DNA from: Paracoccaceae bacterium
Lineage (GTDB): Bacteria > Pseudomonadota > Alphaproteobacteria > Rhodobacterales > Rhodobacteraceae
Length of the DNA: 64,000 bases
Direction of reading: 5' to 3'
Assembly: GCA_022823605.1 (NCBI GenBank)
Contig: JAJEHS010000002.1
Coordinates: 1-64,000, forward strand
Part shown: piece by piece, positions 33,172-41,941 of the stretch
Position numbering within the stretch: position 1 is the stretch's first letter
How the letters are laid out: each line of letters starts with the position of its first letter
Program-made: the position numbers and the translations under genes
Notes under the pieces: model-generated
What the model was told of the DNA's origin: nothing
Databases searched by the model: none
Seen by the model: the letters and a program-made list of their open reading frames with translations, nothing else

Positions 33172-35380
33172 TGTTTATATCCTTTTGTTCCTTCTCAGGA
33201 TAGGCAAAACCATTTTCAAGTTGCCAGAATGCTCTGAATTCCCTGCCAAATTCCTCCGAAAGATCCATCGCCGCACGATACATTTTCAGAACCTCAGGTG
33301 CAAAATCACCCTGTTTCACCTTGATTTTTTCAGCCTCAAACCACTTCATTACAGGTACGGCTCCCTGAAGCCTTTCCGATCTTAATCTCTTTCTTGTCTT
33401 TTGTGTTTGTAGAAAATCGATCTCCAGTGTTTCATCATCCATGGATCCCTTGAACCTTATACCATGAACCCTTTCACCATGAATTTGTGAGGAATGACCT
33501 TGAATTATGTCATCCAGAATAAGCACGGGATCCCTTTCGAGAGGGTCACCATAACCTCCTCCACCATTATAGGAATGAGTGAAAATATCCCCTTCCTTCA
33601 TCGGGGCAGTAATGTGTGGTCCTTCAATGATTTGCTGATTACCCTGATAAAATTGTTCCAAATCTTTCTGATCCAATCCCGTGGAATGGGCCAGAGGTTT
33701 GCGCTGTTCAGCTCGTTGATTGATATTGGAATTCCTAACGACCCTGTGCTTCTGGCATGTTGGTGCCGGATATCCTCCGCACATACCCGCATTGTCAAAG
33801 ACCCTGGAGGAATGTTCTGACGTGACAATCCTGACTTCCGGTGATTTGTTGATAACCCAGGTCGACATGAAAGCATTGCCCCCTCGGTATTTTCCAGCAC
33901 CTCCAGAATTGGGAAGAATGGATCGTCCCAAATAAACCATGGGCATGTCCAATTCCCAGATTTCAATATTACCCATGTCCGACTCTGGATTCCAACCCAC
34001 ATAGGCAGTATCCAGGCCATCCTTGATTGCCAATGCCCCTGAACCGGCTGCAGCACATTCAAAGTGAGCTATGCCAAATGGTTTGCCATACTGGCTAATA
34101 CCTCCCATTTCAATCATGGGGCTGTTGACTTGGCCAACAAAAACCTCTTCCAGAAAACCTCGTGCCAGAAAACCTCGCGAGAGCATTCTTTGAAAGGCCC
34201 CATAGGCAGGCAGCAAAAGTGCCCAAGACGTTGCAGTTGCACAGAATTCGCTGTCGGGATTGGTCCAGGTGCCCCTGGGCAATTTCAATTGTGTTGCCAG
34301 CCAGGCACCATCATTGACCAGACCTTCGAAATTCATATGCTGGGTAAGAGTAACAAACATGCCGCCATCCATACCGGCCGGGGTGCAGTTCATGGAGTGG
34401 TACCCCCAAGGTTGTGCCCCCTCAAAATCCACTACGATCTTGCCATCCAACTTGATGTCCATCTTCAACGGGATCGAATAGAGCCAATCTGGATCTCCCA
34501 ATGGTTGAAAACCTGGTTTGCCCTTGGTGACATGGCCATAAAAAGTGTTGGATCGGTAGGTCCCCGGCACGGTAAGTTGCCTTACCCTAGCCAGTTGGGT
34601 ACGTCTACCTTCCTCAATAAACTCCTTGGAAATCTTCTTGTAGAAATCCACACCCACATCTTCGATCAATTCCAAGACCCTGTCCCGCATCGAGAAACAA
34701 GCTGCAACCTTGGCCTGTTCATCCAGAATCCAATAAATGGGCATTCTGAGATTGCGTTCGCATCGAATGACATAATCCCGCCGAATCTTGTCATTGAGAC
34801 CAATCTTTTCGGCGCAGATGAACAACCCCTCGCCGAATCGCTCCTGAGCCAGAGCTACATCGCCACCTGGCGTTATGCCGCCTGCTTCAAGCTCATGGCA
34901 AACTGCTCCCGCCCATCCGACCAGCTCATCCTCATGGAAAATGGGTACAACATCCATGACATCTGGAACCTGGACGGTTCCAATGAAAGCGTCATTATTG
35001 GCGAAAATATCACCTGGATTTATTCCGGGATCATGTTCGTAGCCATTTTTGATCATCCATTTGATGAACCTACTCATCGTATGAACATGAACCATTATCC
35101 CATTGGAGATAGCGATCGCATCTCCTTCCGGGGTATAAATGGCAGCAACCATTTCACCAACCTCCCGTACTCCGGGAGACGCTGAAATACGACGGGCTAT
35201 TTCCCTTGCCGAAACACAACCAGCTCGCAATTTCATGTGGATTGTTTCAAATTTCAGGGGATCCATATCCCTGCATTCCAAGGTTGTTATACCATCATAA
35301 CATCCTGTCTCGGCCAACAGTACCTCACTTTCCTCCAGACGTTTTCGCAGGCCGGCAGTCATGGAATTGGTCTCAGTCAT
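33164..35380 (-). CDS. acxB: Acetone carboxylase alpha-subunit-like (HyuB family)
   Basis: A 738-residue protein of the hydantoinase B/oxoprolinase family, the size expected for the large subunit of acetone carboxylase. It has the HyuB signature ASPGVREVGEMVAAIYTPEG, the NDAFIGTVQVPDVM segment and GGGGYGDPLERDP near the C-terminus. In acetone carboxylase this subunit carries the metal site where enolised acetone, activated through phosphate, reacts with CO2 (as carbonic-phosphoric anhydride or bicarbonate-derived intermediate) to give acetoacetate. GAGGG precedes the ATG. It starts 10 bases after the beta-subunit gene. Alternative assignments (N-methylhydantoinase, acetophenone carboxylase) are less likely since a gamma subunit gene follows. 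Confidence 0.8.
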   Translation of the reverse strand: MTETNSMTAGLRKRLEESEVLLAETGCYDGITTLECRDMDPLKFETIHMKLRAGCVSAREIARRISASPGVREVGEMVAAIYTPEGDAIAISNGIMVHVHTMSRFIKWMIKNGYEHDPGINPGDIFANNDAFIGTVQVPDVMDVVPIFHEDELVGWAGAVCHELEAGGITPGGDVALAQERFGEGLFICAEKIGLNDKIRRDYVIRCERNLRMPIYWILDEQAKVAACFSMRDRVLELIEDVGVDFYKKISKEFIEEGRRTQLARVRQLTVPGTYRSNTFYGHVTKGKPGFQPLGDPDWLYSIPLKMDIKLDGKIVVDFEGAQPWGYHSMNCTPAGMDGGMFVTLTQHMNFEGLVNDGAWLATQLKLPRGTWTNPDSEFCATATSWALLLPAYGAFQRMLSRGFLARGFLEEVFVGQVNSPMIEMGGISQYGKPFGIAHFECAAAGSGALAIKDGLDTAYVGWNPESDMGNIEIWELDMPMVYLGRSILPNSGGAGKYRGGNAFMSTWVINKSPEVRIVTSEHSSRVFDNAGMCGGYPAPTCQKHRVVRNSNINQRAEQRKPLAHSTGLDQKDLEQFYQGNQQIIEGPHITAPMKEGDIFTHSYNGGGGYGDPLERDPVLILDDIIQGHSSQIHGERVHGIRFKGSMDDETLEIDFLQTQKTRKRLRSERLQGAVPVMKWFEAEKIKVKQGDFAPEVLKMYRAAMDLSEEFGREFRAFWQLENGFAYPEKEQKDINNE

Positions 35381-35390
35381 AAATCAACCC

Positions 35391-37535
35391 TCATTCTTGG
35401 TGCCGATAATGGAGCATGGACCATTCATTCATGAAAACTTCATCTCCAGGATGAATGACAAGTGTTGTCGCAGGATGCTCAATAATTGCCGGCCCCCTGA
35501 TTTCATTCCCGGGTAGAATTTCATCCATTTCCCAAAGCTGGGTCTTTTCCCACTTGCTATTGAAGTAAACTTCTCGAAGCCCCTTGTAAGCTCGTTCTTC
35601 GGGTTTGGATTTGCCCAATTTTGATTTCTTGAGGCGAGGCTTGATTTTTTCTACCGAAGCAATCATCCCCATTTCCATCACCGAAACACTGGTTTGTCCA
35701 TAATCGGATACACTACGGTTGATGTTCTTGTAGATATTTCTGAAGGTCTCAATAACACGATTGAGTTCGTTCACACTATTGATTGTATCAATCGGGGAAT
35801 AAACTTCTACATCTTCAAGTTGACCCGTATAACGCATGAGCAGAAAGGGTTGAAAACCAATCTGGTCGGCGGTATGGCCCTCGGAAACCATTTGTTCCAG
35901 TGCCCTGCTTTTCAAATCGCCCCATATACTGTTGATAGTCAGAACCGTTTCCTGGAGCTCCATGAATGGAGCTTCCAGGGGAATATCCAAATGGACGGAT
36001 CGGCTGAATCGTTTTTGAAAATCTGCGGTTGTACATCCGAAGGCTGAAAACGCCGCGGCAAATTGAAATGTGATAATGTCCTTGAAACCAATTCCCCGGC
36101 TGTAACCTCCCAGATGAAGTGGTCCTGAACCACCGTATGACAGCAGGGTGTATTCCGATGGATGAATACCCTGTGCCGAAAGCATTCTTCGAAGGGCCAC
36201 CCCAGCCTCCGAATCCAACATGTTTATCATGCCTTCGGCTACATCGTAAACATTATCCACTTCGAGAACATCCGCACAGGTCTCCTTGAACTTTTCATAG
36301 GCTAGATCAACATTCAATTTAACTTTTCCACCCAGAAAATAATCCGGGTTCAATCTCCCCAGAATGGCATTACAATCGCAAATGGTCGGAACAAGATTTC
36401 CCTTGTCAAAACAGATTGGTCCAGGTTCGGAACCTGCACTTTCGGGACCCAAACTCACCTTTTTGGTCAGGGGATCAACCTTGACATGCATCCCGGCACC
36501 AGCCCCAATTGTATCCATGGCTATTAGGGGCAGGTTTAGTTTGAATCGTCCGATTAGAGGTTCCTGATCAATCCTGATTTGTCCCTTTGAAATTATCCCC
36601 ATATCAAAACTGGTTCCGCCCAAATCCGAAACCACAAGGGAATCATTTTCGATTATCTGGCTTATGTACCTAGCACCAAGAACGCCACCAATGGGACCTG
36701 ATACCATTGTTTCATGGAGATTCGGGTGATTGATTGAAGTCAGTCCTCCAAAGGATTGAAGTGTTTGCACACCATACCTATAGCCATTTTCCCTGGCTAC
36801 CTTCTCAATACTCTTCAGTTGTTTTCTTCCCCCACCGGTTGCATAGGCCTCAATCAAAAGTGAATTCAACCTCGATTGCTCCCTTATTACCGGTCTGACC
36901 TGATGGCTGCTCAGCAGTTCTGTTTTGGCCTCACGTCGTGTAAGTATGGTTCTCGCTATCCCTTCTGCCAGAATTTCATGCGAGGGATTGACCTGGGAAA
37001 AAAGGAAGCAGATACAGATGACTTCCACTTCCTTGTCTAGCAATGTATTGACAGCCTGCTCAACCTCGTGTTCGTACAAGGGAATGATCTCATCTCCCAT
37101 ATGATCCATTCGTCCCGTGACGCCATGGGTATTTCGACGGGTAACCAAAGGGGGAGGATGGTGATGGGTAACAGCATGCAGTCGGTCTGCATAGGAATAA
37201 TCTCCCCATGATTGAAGGCCTCGTCCCATGAGGACCATATCCTCGATACCCTTGTTGGTAATAAGGCCAATGTTGCGCCCTGACCGCGAGAGGAGTACAT
37301 TCAACATCCCGGTACCGGTGTAAAGCACAACCTCAACACTGGCAAACATGTCTTCGATTGCTATTCCCCGGTAGTCAGAAGCTTCGATTGCCGATTCAAG
37401 AAACCCTATGGATTCGAGTTGTGGGGTTGTTGCTGCCTTACCTATGGTGAAAGTTCCGAATTCATCCACCAGAATGGTATCTGTCATCGTGCCACCAGCA
37501 TCAATTCCTGCCACAACTGGTCTAGCCGTCTTCAT
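35391..37535 (-). CDS. acxA: Acetone carboxylase beta-subunit-like ATPase (HyuA family)
   Basis: A 714-residue HyuA-type ATPase of the ASKHA fold. The first phosphate motif is GIDAGGTMTDTILVDE (residues 10-25) and the second is VSDLGGTSFDMGI (around residue 295). The adenosine-type motif GAGAGMHV follows. In acetone carboxylase the beta subunit hydrolyses ATP to AMP and two phosphates to activate bicarbonate and acetone. Order beta-alpha-gamma is the same as in the Xanthobacter acx operon, but no sigma-54 activator gene (acxR) is present; instead an OpuA-type transporter lies directly upstream. Function as a carboxylase of acetone or another small ketone is inferred from the three-gene set. 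Confidence 0.8.
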   Translation of the reverse strand: MKTARPVVAGIDAGGTMTDTILVDEFGTFTIGKAATTPQLESIGFLESAIEASDYRGIAIEDMFASVEVVLYTGTGMLNVLLSRSGRNIGLITNKGIEDMVLMGRGLQSWGDYSYADRLHAVTHHHPPPLVTRRNTHGVTGRMDHMGDEIIPLYEHEVEQAVNTLLDKEVEVICICFLFSQVNPSHEILAEGIARTILTRREAKTELLSSHQVRPVIREQSRLNSLLIEAYATGGGRKQLKSIEKVARENGYRYGVQTLQSFGGLTSINHPNLHETMVSGPIGGVLGARYISQIIENDSLVVSDLGGTSFDMGIISKGQIRIDQEPLIGRFKLNLPLIAMDTIGAGAGMHVKVDPLTKKVSLGPESAGSEPGPICFDKGNLVPTICDCNAILGRLNPDYFLGGKVKLNVDLAYEKFKETCADVLEVDNVYDVAEGMINMLDSEAGVALRRMLSAQGIHPSEYTLLSYGGSGPLHLGGYSRGIGFKDIITFQFAAAFSAFGCTTADFQKRFSRSVHLDIPLEAPFMELQETVLTINSIWGDLKSRALEQMVSEGHTADQIGFQPFLLMRYTGQLEDVEVYSPIDTINSVNELNRVIETFRNIYKNINRSVSDYGQTSVSVMEMGMIASVEKIKPRLKKSKLGKSKPEERAYKGLREVYFNSKWEKTQLWEMDEILPGNEIRGPAIIEHPATTLVIHPGDEVFMNEWSMLHYRHQE

Positions 37536-37641
37536 TTCCCGTTACAATAATCTAAAATTGGGTTTGTACAAAGTTGGATTCCATTTTTTGTTTGGCGGAG
37601 GGATTAATTAACTTTTTCAATTTTTGAAAGGGTTTTCTTAA

Positions 37642-39690
37642 CTATTTACTTGTTCTACTTATATACGCACGCATCATGCGGTCTGCAGACATCGCAATTA
37701 GTGCCATACCCAACCCGGCTACGATTCCACCTCCAGCATCCACCTTGCTCAAGGCCAAATAGATTTGCTGACCCAATCCCGTTGTTCCAACTAAGGCAGC
37801 TATTACCAACATGTTGAGTCCGAATAGTGTTGTTTGATTGATACCCACCAAAATCTGGGGAAGAGCGAGTTTCAGCTTGATTTGCCAAAATATCTGTGCT
37901 GGGGTGCATCCACTGGTTATACCAGCTTCGATGGCGGTAGGAGAAACGGTTCTGAGCCCCTGTTCAGTATATCGGATCATTGGAACTATGGCATAGGCAA
38001 CAATTGCCAGTAAAGCCGTAAAATCCCCAACCCTGAAGAACATTACGGCAGGAATGAGCAACACAAATTGGGGTAAGGTCTGCAAGGTATCGTTGATCGG
38101 TCGAATTATGGCCGAAATCCTTTCTGATGTCGAAGCCCAAATACCCATCAAACCACCTAGAATAATACAGATTGCAACAGCCACGGAACAAAGATATATC
38201 GAAACAAGTGCAGGTACCCAAATTCCAGATACCATTAGAAAAATCAAGGAGCCTGTAACAAACAGAGTTACCCTTGTTCCCCCAAGGGAAAATGCAAAAA
38301 GTGGTAAAACAACCAGGTAAACTACCCAAGATACACCTGTTATTCCAAAATAAAGTATACCGGCGATAAAGGGAATGGCTATGGCTATTTTCCAGTGGCG
38401 AAAGTAAAGGGCAATTGCCGCCCCCAAAAATATTATAAACCAATATATTCCAATAATCGTGGGAGTGAGCGCAAAGCCCCAGGTAATCGGGAATATTGAT
38501 CTGGTAAACCCAAGCTTGACCGGTAGTAGAACAAAATATTGCATTTGATTCTTTGAGGTTTCAAGAACATCGCCAAAATTGGCAATAATGTTGAATACCA
38601 GGGCATTCATTGTATCAGCCGGATAAAATTCCAGAGATTTCGGCCATATCCTTAGGGGCTCGATGAACATGGCCAGAATATAGGATATGATTGAAATTCC
38701 GATAAAACCAACAATGAATTGCTTGATCCTTAACCCAGTATGGCTTTCGGTCGGAAGTTGTCTTTTGGCATAAGAAAGTGTAATCCTGTCCAAGATTATG
38801 GCAAGACAAACGATCACCATTCCAGCAAGTATGCTCTGGCCAAATTGAGCCTTCCTCAATCTTCCCAAAACCTCCCAGCCGATATCCTCAAATCCACCAA
38901 TGATGGCTGCAATTATGACCATGCCCAAGGCACACATGGTTGTCTGGTTTACTCCAATCAACATCTGTGGAAAGGCGGTTGGAACCTCAACCCACCAAAA
39001 CCTTTGTCTTGGTGTACACCCGGACATGGTACCCGATTCCCTAACTTCCGGTGGAACTCTATTCAGTCCCAGAATCGTATTACGAACCATGGGAGGAGTT
39101 GCAAAGATTACACTGGCGATAAGTCCGACTACTGGCCCAAACCCGAAAAGCAACAATATGGGGATAAGATAGGCAAAGGCCGGTATCGTCTGCATGAAGT
39201 CAAGCGTTGTCTGGATGACCGCATTGGCTTTTGGCGACTTATGACCCCAAACCCCTAGGGTAAAGCCCAAAAGTACGGCTAGGGGAATACAAATTATGAC
39301 GAGGGAAAGTGTGTTTATACCCTCGTACCAATAGCCAACAATGACGATATAGAGAAGCAGGACAAGGGTAAGTATTCCGGTTCTTCTACCACCCCCTTGC
39401 CAGGCGATGAATGTTGCTAGCGAAGCAAAGGTCAGCCAGGGAAGCCATTCTAAAAACCCCTGAACTCCTCTCATTGGCCACTCTAGAACACGGCTGATAA
39501 ACCTGAACAACCATTTGAACAGATCAACGAAGCCTAACATGATCCAGTCCAGAAATCCGGCTATTGGTACATGCAATGATTCGGGAAATTCAAACAACCA
39601 CTTGAGATCACTACCAAGGGTCATTACCAGCGCAGAAAAGACGAGAACACCACCCCACAGAATTGGCAATATATTCTTTTCTGCTAACAC
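37642..39690 (-). CDS. Glycine betaine/proline-type ABC transporter permease, fused double domain
   Basis: A 682-residue membrane protein made of two BPD_transp_1 permease domains in tandem (about residues 100-330 and 430-675). Each domain has its own EAA loop: ESGTMSGCTPRQRFWWVEVP in the first and EAGITSGCTPAQIFWQIKL in the second. Each half also repeats the TLDFMQTIPAFAYL / TLQTLPQFVLL segment. ProW/OpuAB proteins usually have one such domain and work as homodimers, so this is a one-chain heterodimer-like version. Translation begins at GTG with AAGG upstream. It works with the ATPase and the binding protein encoded upstream. Substrates of the family are betaine, proline, choline, carnitine and similar zwitterions. 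Confidence 0.88.
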   Translation of the reverse strand: MLAEKNILPILWGGVLVFSALVMTLGSDLKWLFEFPESLHVPIAGFLDWIMLGFVDLFKWLFRFISRVLEWPMRGVQGFLEWLPWLTFASLATFIAWQGGGRRTGILTLVLLLYIVIVGYWYEGINTLSLVIICIPLAVLLGFTLGVWGHKSPKANAVIQTTLDFMQTIPAFAYLIPILLLFGFGPVVGLIASVIFATPPMVRNTILGLNRVPPEVRESGTMSGCTPRQRFWWVEVPTAFPQMLIGVNQTTMCALGMVIIAAIIGGFEDIGWEVLGRLRKAQFGQSILAGMVIVCLAIILDRITLSYAKRQLPTESHTGLRIKQFIVGFIGISIISYILAMFIEPLRIWPKSLEFYPADTMNALVFNIIANFGDVLETSKNQMQYFVLLPVKLGFTRSIFPITWGFALTPTIIGIYWFIIFLGAAIALYFRHWKIAIAIPFIAGILYFGITGVSWVVYLVVLPLFAFSLGGTRVTLFVTGSLIFLMVSGIWVPALVSIYLCSVAVAICIILGGLMGIWASTSERISAIIRPINDTLQTLPQFVLLIPAVMFFRVGDFTALLAIVAYAIVPMIRYTEQGLRTVSPTAIEAGITSGCTPAQIFWQIKLKLALPQILVGINQTTLFGLNMLVIAALVGTTGLGQQIYLALSKVDAGGGIVAGLGMALIAMSADRMMRAYISRTSK

Positions 39691-39729
39691 TTTACCTTAT
39701 ACAGCCGAAGAAACCTCGTAAGGATTTGT

Positions 39730-40782
39730 TCAGCCAACCTTCTTCTCGTCCCGATACAGTGCTCTGATTATGCTTACAGGTGTCAAGACACCATGACATT
39801 CACCTGATTCATTGACAATTTGAACTTCCTCGGTTTTGCCATCAAACAAGCGCATGACTTCTTCAAGAAGTGTATCGGGTTTAACCGAGGGCCGATCCAC
39901 TTCCTTGCCATCCGGGGGTTCCATGATGGATTGGGCCTCAATGATTTTCCATAGGGGAACCTCACTAGTGAATTTTTTCACATAGTCATCGGCCGGGGCA
40001 AGCACGATCTCACTGGGTGTTCCAATTTGTACAACCTGACCATCCTTCATGATGCAAATGGTGTCTGCCAACCGTAACGCCTCATGGAAATCATGCGTCA
40101 CAAAAACAATGGTCTTATTCAACTGCCTTTGCAATCGCAGAAATTCATCCTGCATTTGTGTCCGGATCAAAGGATCCAGAGCAGAAAACGGCTCATCAAG
40201 GAACCATACTTCTGGTTCTGCAGCCAATGACCTAGCAATTCCCACCCTTTGTTGCTGCCCGCCGGACAATTGATGTGGATAAGAGTTTTCACGCCCTTCA
40301 AGCCCCACGAGATCAATCATTTCATTGGCCCTGGCCAACCTTTCATTTTTGGATATGCCTTGTGCCTTGAGAGGAAAGGCTACATTCTCCAGGACATTGA
40401 GATGAGGAAGGAGGCCAAAATTCTGGAACACCATTCCCATTTTATGACGCCTGATCTCAATCATGTCCTTTGGACTCTGATTCAAAAGATCCAAACCATC
40501 CAGTTCCACCTTGCCAAAACTTGGTTCAACCAGTCGTGACAAACATCGCAAAACAGTAGACTTGCCTGATCCCGAGAGCCCCATTATGATAAATATTGAC
40601 CCAGTAGGGATGTCGAATTTCACATCACCACAGGCAATGATACTTCCATTTTCTGTCAGATTCTGAAATTTTTCCTCAACATTGAAGCTACCGATTTCGT
40701 CAGTAAAATATTGTTCAGGATTGTTGCCATAAACCTTCCAAAGGCTTTCGCAACTCAATTTTACGGAATTGGCAGAAGGCAT
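39730..40782 (-). CDS. Glycine betaine/proline-type ABC transporter ATP-binding protein
   Basis: A 350-residue ATPase of the ProV/OpuAA group. Walker A is GLSGSGKST (about residues 69-77), the Q-loop is FQNFGLLPH, the signature is LSGGQQQRVGIARSL and Walker B is WFLDEPFSALDP followed by the switch His in VTHDFHEA. An N-terminal extension of about 45 residues, typical of ProV, precedes the core. The C-terminal region from about residue 290 contains one CBS-like unit (VQIVNESGECHGVLTP) rather than a full osmosensing pair, so osmotic gating may be reduced or absent (inference). AAGGTG lies before the ATG. The permease gene begins 39 bases downstream. Confidence 0.9.
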   Translation of the reverse strand: MPSANSVKLSCESLWKVYGNNPEQYFTDEIGSFNVEEKFQNLTENGSIIACGDVKFDIPTGSIFIIMGLSGSGKSTVLRCLSRLVEPSFGKVELDGLDLLNQSPKDMIEIRRHKMGMVFQNFGLLPHLNVLENVAFPLKAQGISKNERLARANEMIDLVGLEGRENSYPHQLSGGQQQRVGIARSLAAEPEVWFLDEPFSALDPLIRTQMQDEFLRLQRQLNKTIVFVTHDFHEALRLADTICIMKDGQVVQIGTPSEIVLAPADDYVKKFTSEVPLWKIIEAQSIMEPPDGKEVDRPSVKPDTLLEEVMRLFDGKTEEVQIVNESGECHGVLTPVSIIRALYRDEKKVG

Positions 40783-40856
40783 TAAAATACACCTTCTGCC
40801 TTGATTCTAGATTTGACGAACAAGGATCTGCCTCTTGTTCGGTCCAGTTTGAAGGA

Positions 40857-41843
40857 TCAACTGCCCATGGCTGAGGATACCCATGAACTCCATCTGTCTT
40901 CATTATCCTCCAACCATTGACCGGTTACCTCCACGATATCGGCACCTTCAACATCAATCTCATACATCATTGCTTCTTGGGAAGCATTGTCAAGTTGATA
41001 AGAAGAGAGCAAATCCCAGGCAGCTGGCCATCTTTCCTGAAAACCGGACCAAGCGATTTTCATCGTCTCAGGCTTGAATACACCACAATCATGTGTTGCA
41101 TCCGGATTCATGCCCCAAGCTGGGTCTGTATCACATCCCTCTTCGTAAGCAGGCAAATCAACCCAAGCCACCTCACCGATTTCAGCGAAGACATAATGGG
41201 GTTGCCAGAACATCATGAAAATTGGCTTTTGTGCGGCATCAGCAGCCTTGATTTCAGCGACCATCGCTCCTTCCGTCCCGCCAGGTACGGCTTTGTAATT
41301 CAGCTCCAGTGCAGCAATAATCATTTCCGACCGATTACCCCAATCTGCCGGATATGCGAGGAATCTTCCCATGGGCAGGGTTTCGGGAGTCACAAGATTT
41401 TCTGCACAATCATTCATTGCTTCCCATGCTGGCAGGCCTGGACACATATCTTCCATGAATTTCAGGTATACCCAGCCTTCACCGGCATCCAATCCAAGTG
41501 GACCAATATCTACAATCGTACCCTCGGCTTTTTTGACCGGGTAAATATCCCCTAGATTATTTGTCCAACCCTCCATGGTTGCATGGATGTCGCCGTCTGC
41601 CAGGGCCTGGAATTGCGGGTAATTCCCGGCATTGACATATTCAACCGAGTATCCCAGTTTTTCAAGCAATTGGCCAGCAATATGGGTAGAAATATGTTGA
41701 CCTGTCCATTCGTTTATGGCGAGTTTGATTGGAGAATCAACATCACCCAAGTCTTCTGAATTGACTTGAAGGGCAGAAAGAAGAAAACCACCTGCAATCA
41801 GAAGAAAAGACAAGATCAAATTTGAGATTTTTCTGGAAAACAT
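40857..41843 (-). CDS. Glycine betaine/proline-type ABC transporter substrate-binding protein
   Basis: A 328-residue periplasmic binding protein of the OpuAC family. A basic start and a hydrophobic stretch up to about residue 25 form a signal peptide. The mature part has the OpuAC entry IKLAINEWTGQHISTHI, EYVNAGNYPQFQALADGDIHATMEGW, and FMMFWQPHYVFAEIG. Tryptophan and tyrosine residues in these segments (EGW, FWQPHYVF) are candidates for the aromatic cage that holds a trimethylammonium group. The ATG at 41843 is chosen because AGGAG lies 6 bases upstream; a GTG one codon earlier is too close. A perfect palindrome sits just before the ribosome site. Six or more cysteines in the mature part (for example CPGLPAW, DC, GCDTDP) suggest disulfides. 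Confidence 0.88.
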   Translation of the reverse strand: MFSRKISNLILSFLLIAGGFLLSALQVNSEDLGDVDSPIKLAINEWTGQHISTHIAGQLLEKLGYSVEYVNAGNYPQFQALADGDIHATMEGWTNNLGDIYPVKKAEGTIVDIGPLGLDAGEGWVYLKFMEDMCPGLPAWEAMNDCAENLVTPETLPMGRFLAYPADWGNRSEMIIAALELNYKAVPGGTEGAMVAEIKAADAAQKPIFMMFWQPHYVFAEIGEVAWVDLPAYEEGCDTDPAWGMNPDATHDCGVFKPETMKIAWSGFQERWPAAWDLLSSYQLDNASQEAMMYEIDVEGADIVEVTGQWLEDNEDRWSSWVSSAMGS

Positions 41844-41854
41844 CACAAACTCCT

Positions 41855-41869
41855 TTTGAATAATTCAAA
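41855..41869. promoter_or_regulatory. Palindrome next to the ribosome site of the betaine-type transporter operon
   Basis: TTTGAAT-A-ATTCAAA is a perfect 15-base palindrome that ends three bases before the AAGGAG of the binding-protein gene. Two further TTTGAATT half-sites occur on the plus strand at 41914-41921 and 41936-41943. The repeated half-site in one 95-base intergenic region suggests a regulator-binding cluster; the regulator is unknown. Confidence 0.4.
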
Positions 41870-41941
41870 TAATGCTTCAATCTACAGGATAATTTCAAAA
41901 AAAGGGAAAATAATTTGAATTCCAAAGAGAAATGGTTTGAA

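Noticed and set aside
34064-35185. 373-codon open frame on the plus strand
   Set aside because: It lies fully antisense to the acetone-carboxylase alpha-subunit gene, whose protein has clear family motifs; the plus-strand product has none.
35391-37535. Annotation as N-methylhydantoinase or 5-oxoprolinase
   Set aside because: A gamma-subunit gene with the zinc-ligand pattern of acetone carboxylase follows in the same operon, which those enzymes do not have.
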